Positions 24,007 through 33,737 are shown, counted from the first letter of the stretch. The stretch is DNA of 64,000 nt from Crocinitomix sp044361315 (GCA_044361315.1 JBIKJA010000005.1:124001-188000); one strand, 5' to 3'. Notes: a model not told the origin generated them from the sequence alone. Numbers and translations are program-made.

Positions 24007-25284
24007 TTAAAACTTAAACTCAGCCAAAGTTTTATCAATAATCGCCACACATTCCATGAGTTGCTCTTCTGTCATCACCAAAGGAGGCGCAAAACGAATA
24101 ATATTACCGTGTGTCGGTTTAGCCAATAAACCATTGTCTTTTAGGCTTAAACAAAGATTCCAAGCCGTTGCACTTTCTGGTGTATCGTTAATTACAATGG
24201 CATTGAGTAAACCTTTGCCCCGCACTAATTTCAAACAGGCATATTTTGTCACCAATTTTTGCATTTCAGCTCTAAAAATAACGCCTAATTCCCGCGCACG
24301 CACGGCTAATTTCTCATCACTTACAACATCCAACGCCGCCATCGCAACTTTCGCCGCTAGTGGATTTCCTCCAAAAGTCGAACCATGCTGCCCAGGCTTA
24401 ATCACGTCCATAATTTCATTGTCTGCCAACACTGCCGAAACGGGGTAAACTCCCCCCGACAAGGCTTTCCCTAAAATCAAAATATCAGGTCTACTGTACG
24501 TTTCTTGTTGTTCGCAACCATTTTGACAAGTACAATTTCCACAAACGGCCAATAAACTACCTGTTCGTGCAATACCTGTTTGAACTTCATCCGCAATAAA
24601 CAATACCCCACTTGCTTCACACAAGGCTTGCGCCTCGGCTAAATACGTATCATCTGGCACGTACACACCTGCCTCACCTTGAATCGGTTCCACTAAAAAC
24701 CCAGCAATATTTTCTTGCGCCAACACCTCTTCCAAAGCATCAATGTCATTGTAAGGAATTTTAATAAAACCATTGGTATAAGGTCCAAAATTCTTTTTCG
24801 CATCCGGATCGCTTGAAAACGAAATAATTGTCGTTGTTCGCCCATGAAAATTCTGATCACACACAATAATTTTAGCTTCATTTTCATCAATTCCCTTCAC
24901 TTCATACGCCCATTTTCGGCATAATTTAATGGCAGTTTCCACCGCTTCTGCACCGGTATTCATCGGTAAAACCTTGTCGTACCCAAAATAGTCGGTCACG
25001 TATTTTTCATAAACCCCTAAAACATTGTTGTGAAAGGCGCGCGAAGTCAAGGTTAAGGTTTTAGCCTGATTAACCAACGCTTCAATAATTTTTGGATGCG
25101 AATGACCTTGGTTAACCGCCGAATAAGCCGATAAAAAATCGTAATAACGTTTCCCGTCCACATCCCAAACATACACCCCTTCACCCTTTTCTAACACCAC
25201 CGGCAGCGGATGATAATTATGCGCACCATGCTCATGCTCCAAGTGCATCAACTCTTCAGACGACAAATTTTCTAACGTTTTCAT
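24007..25284 (-). CDS. rocD: Ornithine--oxo-acid aminotransferase
   Basis: A 425-residue PLP enzyme of class III that transfers the delta-amino group of ornithine to 2-oxoglutarate, giving glutamate semialdehyde (arginine/proline metabolism, cytoplasm). Motifs are MNTGAEAVETAIKLCRKWAY, the PLP-site ADEVQTGIARTG and the Schiff-base Lys in ILGKALSGGVYPVSA. Compared with bacillar and animal enzymes there is a Cys-rich insertion after SLLAV (CGNCTCQNGCEQQ, four Cys), which I recall from other Bacteroidota copies. It converges on the CRISPR array with a 130-bp gap and has no visible link to it. Confidence 0.93.
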   Translation of the reverse strand: MKTLENLSSEELMHLEHEHGAHNYHPLPVVLEKGEGVYVWDVDGKRYYDFLSAYSAVNQGHSHPKIIEALVNQAKTLTLTSRAFHNNVLGVYEKYVTDYFGYDKVLPMNTGAEAVETAIKLCRKWAYEVKGIDENEAKIIVCDQNFHGRTTTIISFSSDPDAKKNFGPYTNGFIKIPYNDIDALEEVLAQENIAGFLVEPIQGEAGVYVPDDTYLAEAQALCEASGVLFIADEVQTGIARTGSLLAVCGNCTCQNGCEQQETYSRPDILILGKALSGGVYPVSAVLADNEIMDVIKPGQHGSTFGGNPLAAKVAMAALDVVSDEKLAVRARELGVIFRAEMQKLVTKYACLKLVRGKGLLNAIVINDTPESATAWNLCLSLKDNGLLAKPTHGNIIRFAPPLVMTEEQLMECVAIIDKTLAEFKF

Positions 25285-25500
25285 TTTTATAGATTTAAAT
25301 GATTATTAACTCACAATCATTCCCTGCGAACGACTGATTGCCCTCATCGCGGAGAGTGCCATCCTTTCCTCATACTCCGAAACCCGTAAAACAGTTCACA
25401 TGGAGAGAAATCATCCGAGACAAAATTAGGAAATTTATTTAAAATCTACAAGGCAAATTTATTCCGATCAGGGGAGAATCTTTATTTTTTCGTGATTTAT

Positions 25501-25630
25501 TTGGGCAAATATCCCGACATCCCAACTGCAACGTTGGGCTCGTCAGGACACCGGGCTTCCCGTTCCAAATCCTCACCCTCCCCAATAACGCGGTTAGGGT
25601 TGCGGGTTTTCCACTAAAATCCCTTTTGCA
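25501..25630 (-). repeat. Dispersed structured intergenic repeat, copy B
   Basis: On the minus strand: GCAAAAGGGAT, then AGTGGA, a variable G/C-rich part, middle box ACGGGAAGCCCG, and end box TTTGCCCAA. The order matches copies A and D. The gap 25285-25684 is otherwise gene-free. Confidence 0.6.
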
Positions 25631-25684
25631 AAAATGAGTTTATTGTCAATCTGCGGAACCAAGAAGCAGTTGGACAATAAGAAT

Positions 25685-25924
25685 TTATAGCTCTATCTCC
25701 CCACCAAAACTCAAATAAATGCCATTGGTAGGTTTCACTTTTCCGGTCATTTTCGATTTTAAAACACTCTCCGTCATTGTTTTGGTAGTTTGGGGATTTT
25801 CTTCGCGACTTACTTCAAAATGACAGTTGTATTTTAATGCCAATTCTTGCATTAACAGCTTCGCTTCGATGTAAAGTTCATTCGACACATTCCCATCAGA
25901 AAAAAATTCGATTTTAAAACTCAT
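25685..25924 (-). CDS. Small hypothetical protein
   Basis: A 79-residue protein from the ATG at 25924. The frame is open 36 bp further up, but those codons look non-coding. It begins MSFKIEFFSDGNVSNELYIE and ends TNGIYLSFGGEIEL, with a central amphipathic helix. I do not recognise the family. It lies between repeat copy B and the promoter of the gene at 26123. Confidence 0.5.
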   Translation of the reverse strand: MSFKIEFFSDGNVSNELYIEAKLLMQELALKYNCHFEVSREENPQTTKTMTESVLKSKMTGKVKPTNGIYLSFGGEIEL

Positions 25925-26097
25925 ACGTGGTATATTTTCACTTGTTTGTTGTGGCCGCAAATTTAACTTACGCTATCTAGCCTATCTAACCAAGTAAAAA
26001 TAATCACCGATGTCCAAAACTCTTAAATCAACCTTAATTGATTAAATTATAATATACTATATATATAAAATATACAATAGTCAAAAATAATAATTCT

Positions 26098-26105
26098 TAT
26101 CTTTG
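26098..26105 (+). promoter_or_regulatory. -7 element upstream of the alpha-solenoid gene
   Basis: TATCTTTG matches TAnnTTTG, 17 bases before the ATG at 26123. Confidence 0.55.
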
Positions 26106-26122
26106 ACCCGTAATTAAGTAAA

Positions 26123-27661
26123 ATGAAACCATCAAAAACACACCTTTTTACGCTCGTCAAAGCGTTAAATAAATCGGAAAAGCGACAATTTAAACTGTAC
26201 GTCGGGCGCATGGCAGGAAACGACAATTCAAAATTTATCCAACTCTTTAACCTTTTGGATAAAATGGAGAAATACAACGAAAAAGAAATCATCGAAAAAA
26301 CGAGTATTTCCAAAGCGCAATTGGCCAATTCTAAAGCACATCTTTACAAACAAATCCTCACCAGCTTACGCCTCACTCCCCAACTAAAAAATACACAAAT
26401 TCAAATTCGAGAGCAATTAGATTTTGCTACAATCCTTTATGATAAAGGACTTTATCAACAAAGCATTAAAGTATTAGATAAAGCAAAAATCACCGCCATT
26501 GAACACGAGGAAAACACCATTGCATTTGAAATTGTCGAATTTGAAAAAATCATTGAAACCCAATACATCACCCGCAGTTTAGATTCTCGCGCCAATAACT
26601 TGGCCATTTTAGCGAAAGATTTAAGTGTTAAAAACCTTTTGGCCAGTAAATTATCCAATCTTTCGCTCCAGCTTTACAGTTTTCTTTTAAAAAATGGGTA
26701 TGCCAAAAACGAAGATGATTATGCCCGTACAAAAGCCTATTTTCAGTATCATTTGCCACAATTCACCTTAAACGAAATCGGAAACCGTGAAAAGCTCTAT
26801 TTTTACATGGCGCAATTGTGGTATAGTTTTATCATTCAAGATTTTAGGTCAAGTTATAAATACGCGTCTAAATGGGTCGATTTATTTCATTCAACCCCAA
26901 ACTTTATCACTAACCATCCCGTTTTTTATTTAAAAGGAAGCAATTATTTACTCGAATCGCTCTATTTTCTGCGTTATCGCAGCCGTTTTGAAGAGGTGCT
27001 TCAACTTTTTAAAAAACAAAGTACCTCTGCCAATTTTGTGGTCAATGACAATACCCGTGTACTGCGTTTTTTATACTTGAGTTATAACGAAATCAACCTT
27101 CATTTTCTCAATGGTACGTTTGAATTAGGCATTAAATCCATTCCTGACATTGAGGCTGAAATGGAGCAGCACCTAACTAAAATCGATCCGCATCATCAAA
27201 TGGTTTTTTATTACAAATTTGCCTGTTTGCATTTTGGGGCCGATCAATTCGAACGAAGTATCCACTATTTACAGCAAATCATACAAAACAAAGAATTGGG
27301 CATGCGAGAAGATTTATCGTGCTATTCGCGTATTCTCAACCTCATTTCCCATTTCGAATTAGGCAAAGATGAGCGCATCGACGAACTTATCCGTTCAACC
27401 TTTAAATTCTTGCTTAAAATGAACGACATGCAGCAAGTTCAAGCCGAAATTATTGTCTTTTTAAGAAGTTTAAAAAACATTTTTCCCCATCAACTAAAAA
27501 ATGCATTCAAGGAACTTCACGAACGGCTACAATTACTTGAAAATCATGCGTATGAAAAAAGATCCTTTCTTTACTTGGATATTTTATCTTGGCTTGAGGG
27601 AAAAATTCAAACAAAACCAATTCAAGAAATCGTGCACAAAAAGGTGCGACTGATGAAATAA
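26123..27661 (+). CDS. Large helical (TPR-like) protein of unknown function
   Basis: A 512-residue cytoplasmic protein without a signal peptide or membrane helices. Nearly the whole sequence is predicted helix pairs with a TPR-like rhythm (ATILYDKGLYQQSIKVLDKAKI, LHFGADQFERSIHYLQQIIQN). The N-terminal MKPSKTHLFTLVKALNKSEKRQFKLYV recurs, as I recall, in conserved hypothetical proteins of Bacteroidota. The fold suggests a protein-binding scaffold. I cannot name a partner. It ends 16 bp before the YigZ gene. Confidence 0.65.
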   Translation: MKPSKTHLFTLVKALNKSEKRQFKLYVGRMAGNDNSKFIQLFNLLDKMEKYNEKEIIEKTSISKAQLANSKAHLYKQILTSLRLTPQLKNTQIQIREQLDFATILYDKGLYQQSIKVLDKAKITAIEHEENTIAFEIVEFEKIIETQYITRSLDSRANNLAILAKDLSVKNLLASKLSNLSLQLYSFLLKNGYAKNEDDYARTKAYFQYHLPQFTLNEIGNREKLYFYMAQLWYSFIIQDFRSSYKYASKWVDLFHSTPNFITNHPVFYLKGSNYLLESLYFLRYRSRFEEVLQLFKKQSTSANFVVNDNTRVLRFLYLSYNEINLHFLNGTFELGIKSIPDIEAEMEQHLTKIDPHHQMVFYYKFACLHFGADQFERSIHYLQQIIQNKELGMREDLSCYSRILNLISHFELGKDERIDELIRSTFKFLLKMNDMQQVQAEIIVFLRSLKNIFPHQLKNAFKELHERLQLLENHAYEKRSFLYLDILSWLEGKIQTKPIQEIVHKKVRLMK

Positions 27662-27664
27662 ATA

Positions 27665-27672
27665 TACCTTTG
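27665..27672 (+). promoter_or_regulatory. -7 element directly before the YigZ start
   Basis: TACCTTTG, an exact TAnnTTTG, ends 4 bases before a GTG at 27677 and 1 base before an in-frame TTG at 27674. The geometry suggests a leaderless mRNA starting at or near the GTG. Confidence 0.55.
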
Positions 27673-27676
27673 TTTG

Positions 27677-28300
27677 GTGGAAAAATCAAAAGACACCTAC
27701 CTCACAGTAGCAGGCATTAGTGAAGGACTTTACAAAGAAAAGGGCTCTAAATTTTTAGCCTTTGTTTTTCCATGTGACAATAAAGAAACGGCCAAAACTC
27801 ACCTCGATCGGTTGCGAAAAGAACATCGCAATGCTTGCCACGTTTGTTTTGCTTGGCGGTTTGGAACCACTAATTTTTCCGACCGCTATTCGGATGATGG
27901 CGAGCCTGCAAATTCAGCTGGAAAACCAATCTTTGGACAAATCCTCTCCTTCCAATTGACCAATGTCCTCATCGCCGTCGTTCGTTATTATGGCGGTACA
28001 AATCTAGGTGTTGGTGGATTGATAACAGCCTATAAAACAAGTTCAAAAGAAGCCTTGCTTAATGCAATAATTCAGGAAAAAGTTATTCAAATTCCTTATC
28101 AAATCACTTTCACCTATCCAGAAACAGGCGCGGTAATGAACTTGTTAAACAAACTTTCAATTGAAATGCTTTCGCAAGGAGTCGATGGAAATTCGCCCTA
28201 CCTGCTAGTTGGCGTAAAACGCGCAGAGGTCGAAAAATTAATCGCCACCTTTAGTGTTTTGCATACCGTTAAAATAAACTTACTCGAAAACGAAGATTAA
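27677..28300 (+). CDS. YigZ/IMPACT family protein (UPF0029)
   Basis: A 207-residue protein. The N-terminal Impact domain has the signature RYSDDGEPANSAGKPIFGQI at about residues 74-94 and RYYGGTNLGVGGLITAY at about 103-120. A ferredoxin-like C-terminal DUF1949 part follows (YPETGAVMNLL onward). Eukaryotic IMPACT regulates Gcn2; the bacterial role is not settled. I place the start at GTG 27677 because of the -7 element just upstream. It is followed after 9 bp by the peptidase gene, so the two are probably one transcript. Confidence 0.85.
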   Translation: MEKSKDTYLTVAGISEGLYKEKGSKFLAFVFPCDNKETAKTHLDRLRKEHRNACHVCFAWRFGTTNFSDRYSDDGEPANSAGKPIFGQILSFQLTNVLIAVVRYYGGTNLGVGGLITAYKTSSKEALLNAIIQEKVIQIPYQITFTYPETGAVMNLLNKLSIEMLSQGVDGNSPYLLVGVKRAEVEKLIATFSVLHTVKINLLENED

Positions 28301-28309
28301 AACCTTATT

Positions 28310-29233
28310 ATGAAATTATTAGAAGAATTAGTTGCCATTCGCAGCGCCAGTGGCGACGAAGGAAGCATGCGTGATTTTTTGGTTGATTATGTCCAAACAA
28401 ATAAAGCCAATTGGAAAGTTCAACCAACGCTTCATTTTGGTGATGGTTTTCAAGATGCCTTGGTCTTGGTTTTTGGCCAACCTAAAACCGCCATATTTGC
28501 GCACATCGATTCCATTGGTTTTACCGTAGGTTATGATAATCAACTCATTCGGATTGGTGGACCAGCGATCATTGATGGAATGTCATTAGTTGGTTCAGAC
28601 AGTTTAGGCGAAATCGAAACGGAGTTAATGGTTATTGAAAATGAAGACGATACCACCAGTTTAAAATGCGTTTTTGAGCGAACCATCGAACGTGGAACGA
28701 TACTTACCTTCAAACCAAACTTCATTCAAACCGAAACGTTTATTGAATCGCCTTATATGGATAACCGTTTAGGAGTTTGGGTAGCGCTTCAAGTGTCGAA
28801 AACACTCACCAATGGAGCCATTGTTTTCTCAACCTACGAGGAACATGGAGGGGGATCGGTTGGTTTTTTAGGTCGCTTTTTGTACGAAAAATATGGCTTA
28901 AAACAAGCCCTCATTTCTGACATCACCTGGGTCAGCAAAGGCGTTGAGCATGGAAAAGGAGTTGCTATTTCTATGCGCGACCAAGGCATTCCACGTCGAT
29001 ATTACCTCAATAAAATCATCCAAATTGCGAAAGAAACCACCATCGATTTCCAATTAGAAGTTGAAAGTGCCGGTGGCAGCGATGGTACCATGTTACAAAA
29101 AAGCGATTTACCTTTTGATTGGTGTTTTATAGGTGCGCCAGAAGATAATGTTCACACCCCACACGAACGTGTTCACAAATCTGATCTAGCAGCAATGATC
29201 GAACTCTACCGCGTATTGATGGAAAAATTGTAA
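28310..29233 (+). CDS. M42-type zinc aminopeptidase-like protein
   Basis: A 307-residue metallopeptidase-like protein. The di-metal ligands line up with M42/M28 enzymes: His65 and Asp67 (FAHIDSIGF), Asp151 (PYMDNRLG), Glu177/Glu178 (STYEEHGGGSVG), Asp204 (LISDITW) and a late His-rich stretch around 282-289 (NVHTPHERVHKSD). The N-terminal LLEELVAIRSASGDEGSMR is typical. M42 enzymes are cytoplasmic tetrahedral aminopeptidases acting on short peptides. At 307 residues it is slightly shorter than the usual 340-360. It follows YigZ by 9 bp. Confidence 0.82.
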   Translation: MKLLEELVAIRSASGDEGSMRDFLVDYVQTNKANWKVQPTLHFGDGFQDALVLVFGQPKTAIFAHIDSIGFTVGYDNQLIRIGGPAIIDGMSLVGSDSLGEIETELMVIENEDDTTSLKCVFERTIERGTILTFKPNFIQTETFIESPYMDNRLGVWVALQVSKTLTNGAIVFSTYEEHGGGSVGFLGRFLYEKYGLKQALISDITWVSKGVEHGKGVAISMRDQGIPRRYYLNKIIQIAKETTIDFQLEVESAGGSDGTMLQKSDLPFDWCFIGAPEDNVHTPHERVHKSDLAAMIELYRVLMEKL

Positions 29234-29304
29234 AGATTTAACACGTTCGGTATTGGTTCATACCCAAAAATAAATTACCTTAACTGAAATTTATTTAAGC
29301 GCGT

Positions 29305-31113
29305 ATGAAGGCAGTTTTTACTCTTGTGTTAAGTTGTGCGAGCGTTTGGATTTCCCATGGTCAAACTACCCAAAAATACCTTGGCGGAGGCAATTCCACT
29401 GGAATTCAAGTGAGTTCGAGTAACGACACCAAACTTTATGACGGGGCTTTTACAGCTTCAGGTTCAAACACCGTCAATGGCAATGGACTGGATGCCAAAC
29501 GAATCGAAGCAACACGCTTTTTATCTCAAGCTACCTTTGGTGCCGACCCTACCCTTGTTGACAAGTTGGTAGAAGTGGGCATTGAAAAATGGATTGCCGA
29601 TCAATACGCCACACCAGCTAATTACCTTGCCCCAGCCGTCGAAGAAATTTACAATACAACATTCACCATTTTTCTAAATGAAGGCGGCGACTCTTCAGAT
29701 TTTGCTTATCGTGCCAATTGGGTACACATGGATTATGCGTGGTGGGAAAATACCATCTTAGGAAAAGATCTTTTGAGACAACGAATGGCCTATGCTTTGA
29801 GTGAAATCTTTGTCATTTCAGCGGAATCTGACTTAACCTCTTATGGTTTAGCCATGGCGGTTTATTACGATTTATTGACGAAACATGCCTTTGGAAATTA
29901 CCTTGATTTATTGGAGGATGTTACTCTTAGTCCTGCAATGGGAAGATATTTAAGTCATTTGAACAATGCCAAAACCAATCCAGAAGAAAATACGAATCCT
30001 GATCAAAATTTCGCAAGAGAAATCATGCAACTTTTTTCAATCGGCTTGTACGAACTAAATCAAGATGGATCATACAAACTAGACGGAAGTGGAAATACCA
30101 TCCCAACTTACGATAATGAAGACATCAAAGAATTTGCAAAAATCTTTACAGGATTGAGTATTGGAGGACGAATTGATGGAGAAGCACCAAATTTCAGCAA
30201 CAGTCTTTACATTGCTGATGTCACTGTACCCATGAAAATGTTTGATGAATTTCATGAAGAAGGTCCAAAATACTTGCTGAATGGATTAGTAGTGCCTGAC
30301 GGTCAAACAGGCATGGAAGATATCGAAGCTGCTTTAGACAATTTGTTCTATCACCCAAATGTCGGTCCTTTTATGGCCAAACGACTAATTCAACATTTTG
30401 TCAAATCAAATCCAAGTCCTGAATATATTTCTGAAATTGCTGGCATCTTTAACGACAATGGTGCTGGTGTTCGTGGTGATTTGGGTGCCATGCTCAAAAC
30501 AATCCTTCTTCATCCAGAAGCACGTTCGTGCGAATCAATTTCTGATCCTTTGCAAGGTAAATTGAGAGAACCAATTGTACGTTACACCACCGTAGCGAGA
30601 CATTTCGGTGGATTTTCTCCGTACGATGATCGTTATTGGAATCTTTCGTATTCGTATAGCAATGATGTTGATCAATTTCCTTTGCATTCGCCAACAGTAT
30701 TTAATTTTTTCAGTCCTAATTTTAGCCCAAATGGCGAATTGTTAGATGCTGGTTTAGTGGGGCCTGAATTTGAGATCCACAATTCACGAACAGGAATCAA
30801 TTATGCCAATTGGGTTTATTATTGGATTGAATATGAATACCTTTCCGCTTGTACCGAAGAAAGCGTGCCAGAAGGTTATGATAACGTAGTAGCGACCAAT
30901 TTAACGCGTTTGTATGAATACGCCAAAGATTCAGACGCGCTACTCGATCAATTAGATATTTATTTGTGCCATGGCCAACTTTCTGAACGTTCGCGCGGCA
31001 TCATCAAGGAAACTATTGATAAATATCCAGTTACCGTTTATGGTTTGGCAGAGCGAATTCAATTAGCTGCTTATTTGGTATTAATTAGTCCAGATTATAA
31101 CATTCAAAAATAA
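29305..31113 (+). CDS. DUF1800-domain secreted protein
   Basis: A 602-residue protein with a signal peptide (1 to about 20, ending SHGQ). The DUF1800 domain occupies most of the rest: RIEATRFLSQATFGADPTLV at the start, LRQRMAYALSEIFVISA, NFAREIMQLFSIGLYELNQDG in the middle and ILLHPEARS. DUF1800 proteins are almost always paired with DUF1501 proteins, as here (8 bp later). The role is not established; a secreted assembly is suspected from the pairing. It is first in a three-gene operon ending with a T9SS cargo protein. Confidence 0.9.
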   Translation: MKAVFTLVLSCASVWISHGQTTQKYLGGGNSTGIQVSSSNDTKLYDGAFTASGSNTVNGNGLDAKRIEATRFLSQATFGADPTLVDKLVEVGIEKWIADQYATPANYLAPAVEEIYNTTFTIFLNEGGDSSDFAYRANWVHMDYAWWENTILGKDLLRQRMAYALSEIFVISAESDLTSYGLAMAVYYDLLTKHAFGNYLDLLEDVTLSPAMGRYLSHLNNAKTNPEENTNPDQNFAREIMQLFSIGLYELNQDGSYKLDGSGNTIPTYDNEDIKEFAKIFTGLSIGGRIDGEAPNFSNSLYIADVTVPMKMFDEFHEEGPKYLLNGLVVPDGQTGMEDIEAALDNLFYHPNVGPFMAKRLIQHFVKSNPSPEYISEIAGIFNDNGAGVRGDLGAMLKTILLHPEARSCESISDPLQGKLREPIVRYTTVARHFGGFSPYDDRYWNLSYSYSNDVDQFPLHSPTVFNFFSPNFSPNGELLDAGLVGPEFEIHNSRTGINYANWVYYWIEYEYLSACTEESVPEGYDNVVATNLTRLYEYAKDSDALLDQLDIYLCHGQLSERSRGIIKETIDKYPVTVYGLAERIQLAAYLVLISPDYNIQK

Positions 31114-31121
31114 CCGATTTT

Positions 31122-32519
31122 ATGGATCATAATTTTGAAAATACCCGTCGAAAATTTTTGACACAGTTAGGAGTCGCTTCGGCATTTGGCTTGGCATCTC
31201 CTTTGTCGGCACTGGCGAAACTAAAATCGATTAACTCTATTTTAAGTTCACCTCCTCCTCCACCATTTGGCAATTATAAAGCCATTGTTTGTGTCTTTTT
31301 ACATGGCGGAAATGATTCTTACAATATGCTTGTTCCGAATACTTTAACGGAATACACAGATTATTTCAATACCCGTTCAAATTTGGCTTTATTACAACCC
31401 GATTTATTGCCCATTGGATCAGGTGATTTTGGGTTAAATCCAAGTATGCCAGATGTTCGTGACATGTACAATGCAGGCGATCTAGCGTTTCTATCGAATA
31501 TTGGAACCTTGGTTCAACCCACCACCGTAGCAGATGTCTATTTAGAAAATAATTTGCCTTTAGGCCTATTCTCACATATCGACCAATTTCAACATTGGCA
31601 ATCGGCGCGTGCAAATGAACGAGTGAGTAAAGGCTGGGGAGGCCATATCGCTGATTTGTTAGGTTATACCAATACAAACGACAAAATTTCGATGAACGTT
31701 TCATTATCAGGGAACAATATTTTTCAAAATGGATTAAATACCTTGCCATTTTCAATGAATGAGAATGGCCCAACCTTACCAATTAATTACAACGCCGAAT
31801 GGGGGCATAATCCCGATCGCCGTGCAGCGGTTGATTCTTTGTTAAACTTTAATTTTGGAGATCCTTTCCAAAATACCTACGCCAATGTTTTGCACGATTC
31901 GATTGAGGCTGGTGCCGAATTTAAAGAGGCTTTGGATGTCATTCCTGAATTTGCAACTGTTTTCTCCAACGAAAGTTTGTCCCAAGAATTAAAAATTATC
32001 GCCAAAACCATTGCAGCACGCGAAAGTTTAGGGTTCGAACGTCAGATTTTCTTTGTTCGTTTTGATGGCTGGGATCATCACGATCAATTAATCACGGAAC
32101 AAGCAGAAAAATTAACGGTGGTCAACAATGCCCTGGTCGAATTCAAAAATGTACTCAACGAATTAGGTATGTTTAATGATGTGACGACGTTTGTAGGATC
32201 TGAATTTGCACGAACTTTACAATCTAACGGAAATGGAAGCGATCATGGTTGGGGTGGAAATACCCTTGTAATGGGTGGAAATGTCAACGGAGGACAAATT
32301 TACGGCACATATCCTTCGTTAGTACTTGACGGTCCAGGTTATTTACCGGGAGGAATTATGGTGCCAACCTCCGCAACAGATTCAATGTTTGCCGAATTAG
32401 CCCTTTGGTACGGCGTTCCACCTTCTGATTTGTTAAGTATTTTTCCAAATCTTGGCAATTTCCATACCGTTGCAGATTTATCCACCGACGCTCCACCAAT
32501 TGGATTTATGAATATGTAA
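31122..32519 (+). CDS. DUF1501-domain protein, Tat-like signal
   Basis: A 465-residue protein. The N-terminus TRRKFLTQLGVASAFGLASP looks like a twin-arginine signal, so it may be exported folded. The DUF1501 body has VCVFLHGGNDSYNMLVP, FVRFDGWDHHDQL and GSEFARTLQSNGNGSDHGWG, placing it near the alkaline-phosphatase-like superfamily, with His and Asp residues at plausible metal positions. It is co-transcribed with DUF1800 (8 bp before) and a T9SS protein (3 bp after). Function of the pair is unknown. Confidence 0.9.
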   Translation: MDHNFENTRRKFLTQLGVASAFGLASPLSALAKLKSINSILSSPPPPPFGNYKAIVCVFLHGGNDSYNMLVPNTLTEYTDYFNTRSNLALLQPDLLPIGSGDFGLNPSMPDVRDMYNAGDLAFLSNIGTLVQPTTVADVYLENNLPLGLFSHIDQFQHWQSARANERVSKGWGGHIADLLGYTNTNDKISMNVSLSGNNIFQNGLNTLPFSMNENGPTLPINYNAEWGHNPDRRAAVDSLLNFNFGDPFQNTYANVLHDSIEAGAEFKEALDVIPEFATVFSNESLSQELKIIAKTIAARESLGFERQIFFVRFDGWDHHDQLITEQAEKLTVVNNALVEFKNVLNELGMFNDVTTFVGSEFARTLQSNGNGSDHGWGGNTLVMGGNVNGGQIYGTYPSLVLDGPGYLPGGIMVPTSATDSMFAELALWYGVPPSDLLSIFPNLGNFHTVADLSTDAPPIGFMNM

Positions 32520-32522
32520 ATT

Positions 32523-33248
32523 ATGAAAAAAAGTATTTATTTTCTTTTATTGCTCTTAAATTCTACCTTGATTTTTGGTCAATGTTTTCCTGATCGTCAC
32601 AGCACCACGTGGTTTGATGGCTGGCTTTCATGCGAAACAAAAGTAAATCCGAACACCTTACGTGGCGATTCGCATTGGATTTCGTATGATTTTGGAGTGC
32701 CGTATCTACTGAATGAATTAAAAATTTGGAATGTAAATGATCCGGATTTACTATTGGATGGTGCGGAAAAAGTCATGATTGATTATTCGTTAGATGGCGA
32801 AAAATGGACCGAATTCGGCGAAGTAACCTTTCCAAAAGCTTCCGGCATTCCAACGTATGAAGGTGATCTCGTTGCCAATTTAGCAGGAATCAAAGCACGA
32901 TTTTTATTGTTCACCGTCATTTCAAACTACGGAGGAGAATGTACTGGCTTCGCGGAAATGCGGGTAGCAGCAGATAGCACAACTGTTGAAAATGAAGATA
33001 TTTGTATCATCGCCGATGTCTATCCAAATCCTTTTGCCAACGAATTTACGGTTCTTTTAGAGAAAAAATGCCTTGGCGAAGTATATATGGCCTTAGAAGA
33101 TGTAACTGGTAGAACAGTAATCGATGAACAAGTGATCAAAGTAAATGAGCCTAAACTAATCAACGCACAATTCTTACAATCAGGTGTTTATTTCGTCTGT
33201 ATCCGAAATGGAGAAATCAAAGAAAGGATAAAAGTAGTGAAGAATTAA
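32523..33248 (+). CDS. T9SS-sorted protein with discoidin-like domain
   Basis: A 241-residue secreted protein with a signal peptide (1 to about 19, LIFGQ). Residues about 20-150 read like an F5/8-type-C (discoidin) carbohydrate-binding fold: STTWFDGWLSCE, SHWISYDFGVPYLLNELKIWN, DYSLDGEKWTEFGEV. The last 75 or so residues are a type A T9SS sorting domain (DVYPNPFANEFTV, then SGVYFVCIRNGEIKERIKVVKN). It is the third gene of the DUF1800-DUF1501 operon, starting 3 bp after its neighbour, and should be displayed at the cell surface. Confidence 0.85.
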   Translation: MKKSIYFLLLLLNSTLIFGQCFPDRHSTTWFDGWLSCETKVNPNTLRGDSHWISYDFGVPYLLNELKIWNVNDPDLLLDGAEKVMIDYSLDGEKWTEFGEVTFPKASGIPTYEGDLVANLAGIKARFLLFTVISNYGGECTGFAEMRVAADSTTVENEDICIIADVYPNPFANEFTVLLEKKCLGEVYMALEDVTGRTVIDEQVIKVNEPKLINAQFLQSGVYFVCIRNGEIKERIKVVKN

Positions 33249-33369
33249 TTTGAAGAACATGCTCAAACTTATGTGAATTTCCTTGGATTAATTTTAAACT
33301 AAAAGTTTAACAGAGGCAACATTAATTTTTGGAAATTAATAATCTTTCCTGACATTTCAAATTGGATTT

Positions 33370-33687
33370 ATGACCACGAACAACTCAAATCAATACTATA
33401 AAAACCTAATCATCCCGGCTTGGGTTCGTGTATTAATAATTGTCCCCTTCTTGGTGCTTTTTGTTTTTATTACAATTTACCTAGGCAATGTTTATGAAAT
33501 AATTGCCGATGTTCAAATCTCTTGGTTTGATGGCTATTATGTCGTCCTAACGTTTTTATTGATGATGCTAGTTTATTTATTACTGTTGGTTATTTGTTTA
33601 CTCCCAGGTCTTTTTTTAATGTCTATTGTTCGCAAGTTTTATGAAAACAAATCCGTTAAAAATGCGAAAGAACAAAAATCATTTTGA
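33370..33687 (+). CDS. Small two-helix membrane protein
   Basis: A 105-residue protein with two strong transmembrane helices (about 18-41, WVRVLIIVPFLVLFVFITIYL, and about 55-82, YVVLTFLLMMLVYLLLLVICLL) and a basic C-terminal tail. No family is recognised. It lies 50 bp before another small gene on the same strand. Confidence 0.55.
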   Translation: MTTNNSNQYYKNLIIPAWVRVLIIVPFLVLFVFITIYLGNVYEIIADVQISWFDGYYVVLTFLLMMLVYLLLLVICLLPGLFLMSIVRKFYENKSVKNAKEQKSF

Positions 33688-33737
33688 CAACAAAAAAATG
33701 AAGCATTGCTTTTAACTTTTATTGGTATCTTTAGCAA

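Noticed and set aside
24056..24448. Plus-strand frame of 130 codons opposite rocD
   Set aside because: Antisense to a fully conserved aminotransferase; composition is the usual shadow type with no start context.
31366..31782. Minus-strand frame of 138 codons opposite the DUF1501 gene
   Set aside because: Shadow of a conserved coding region on the other strand.
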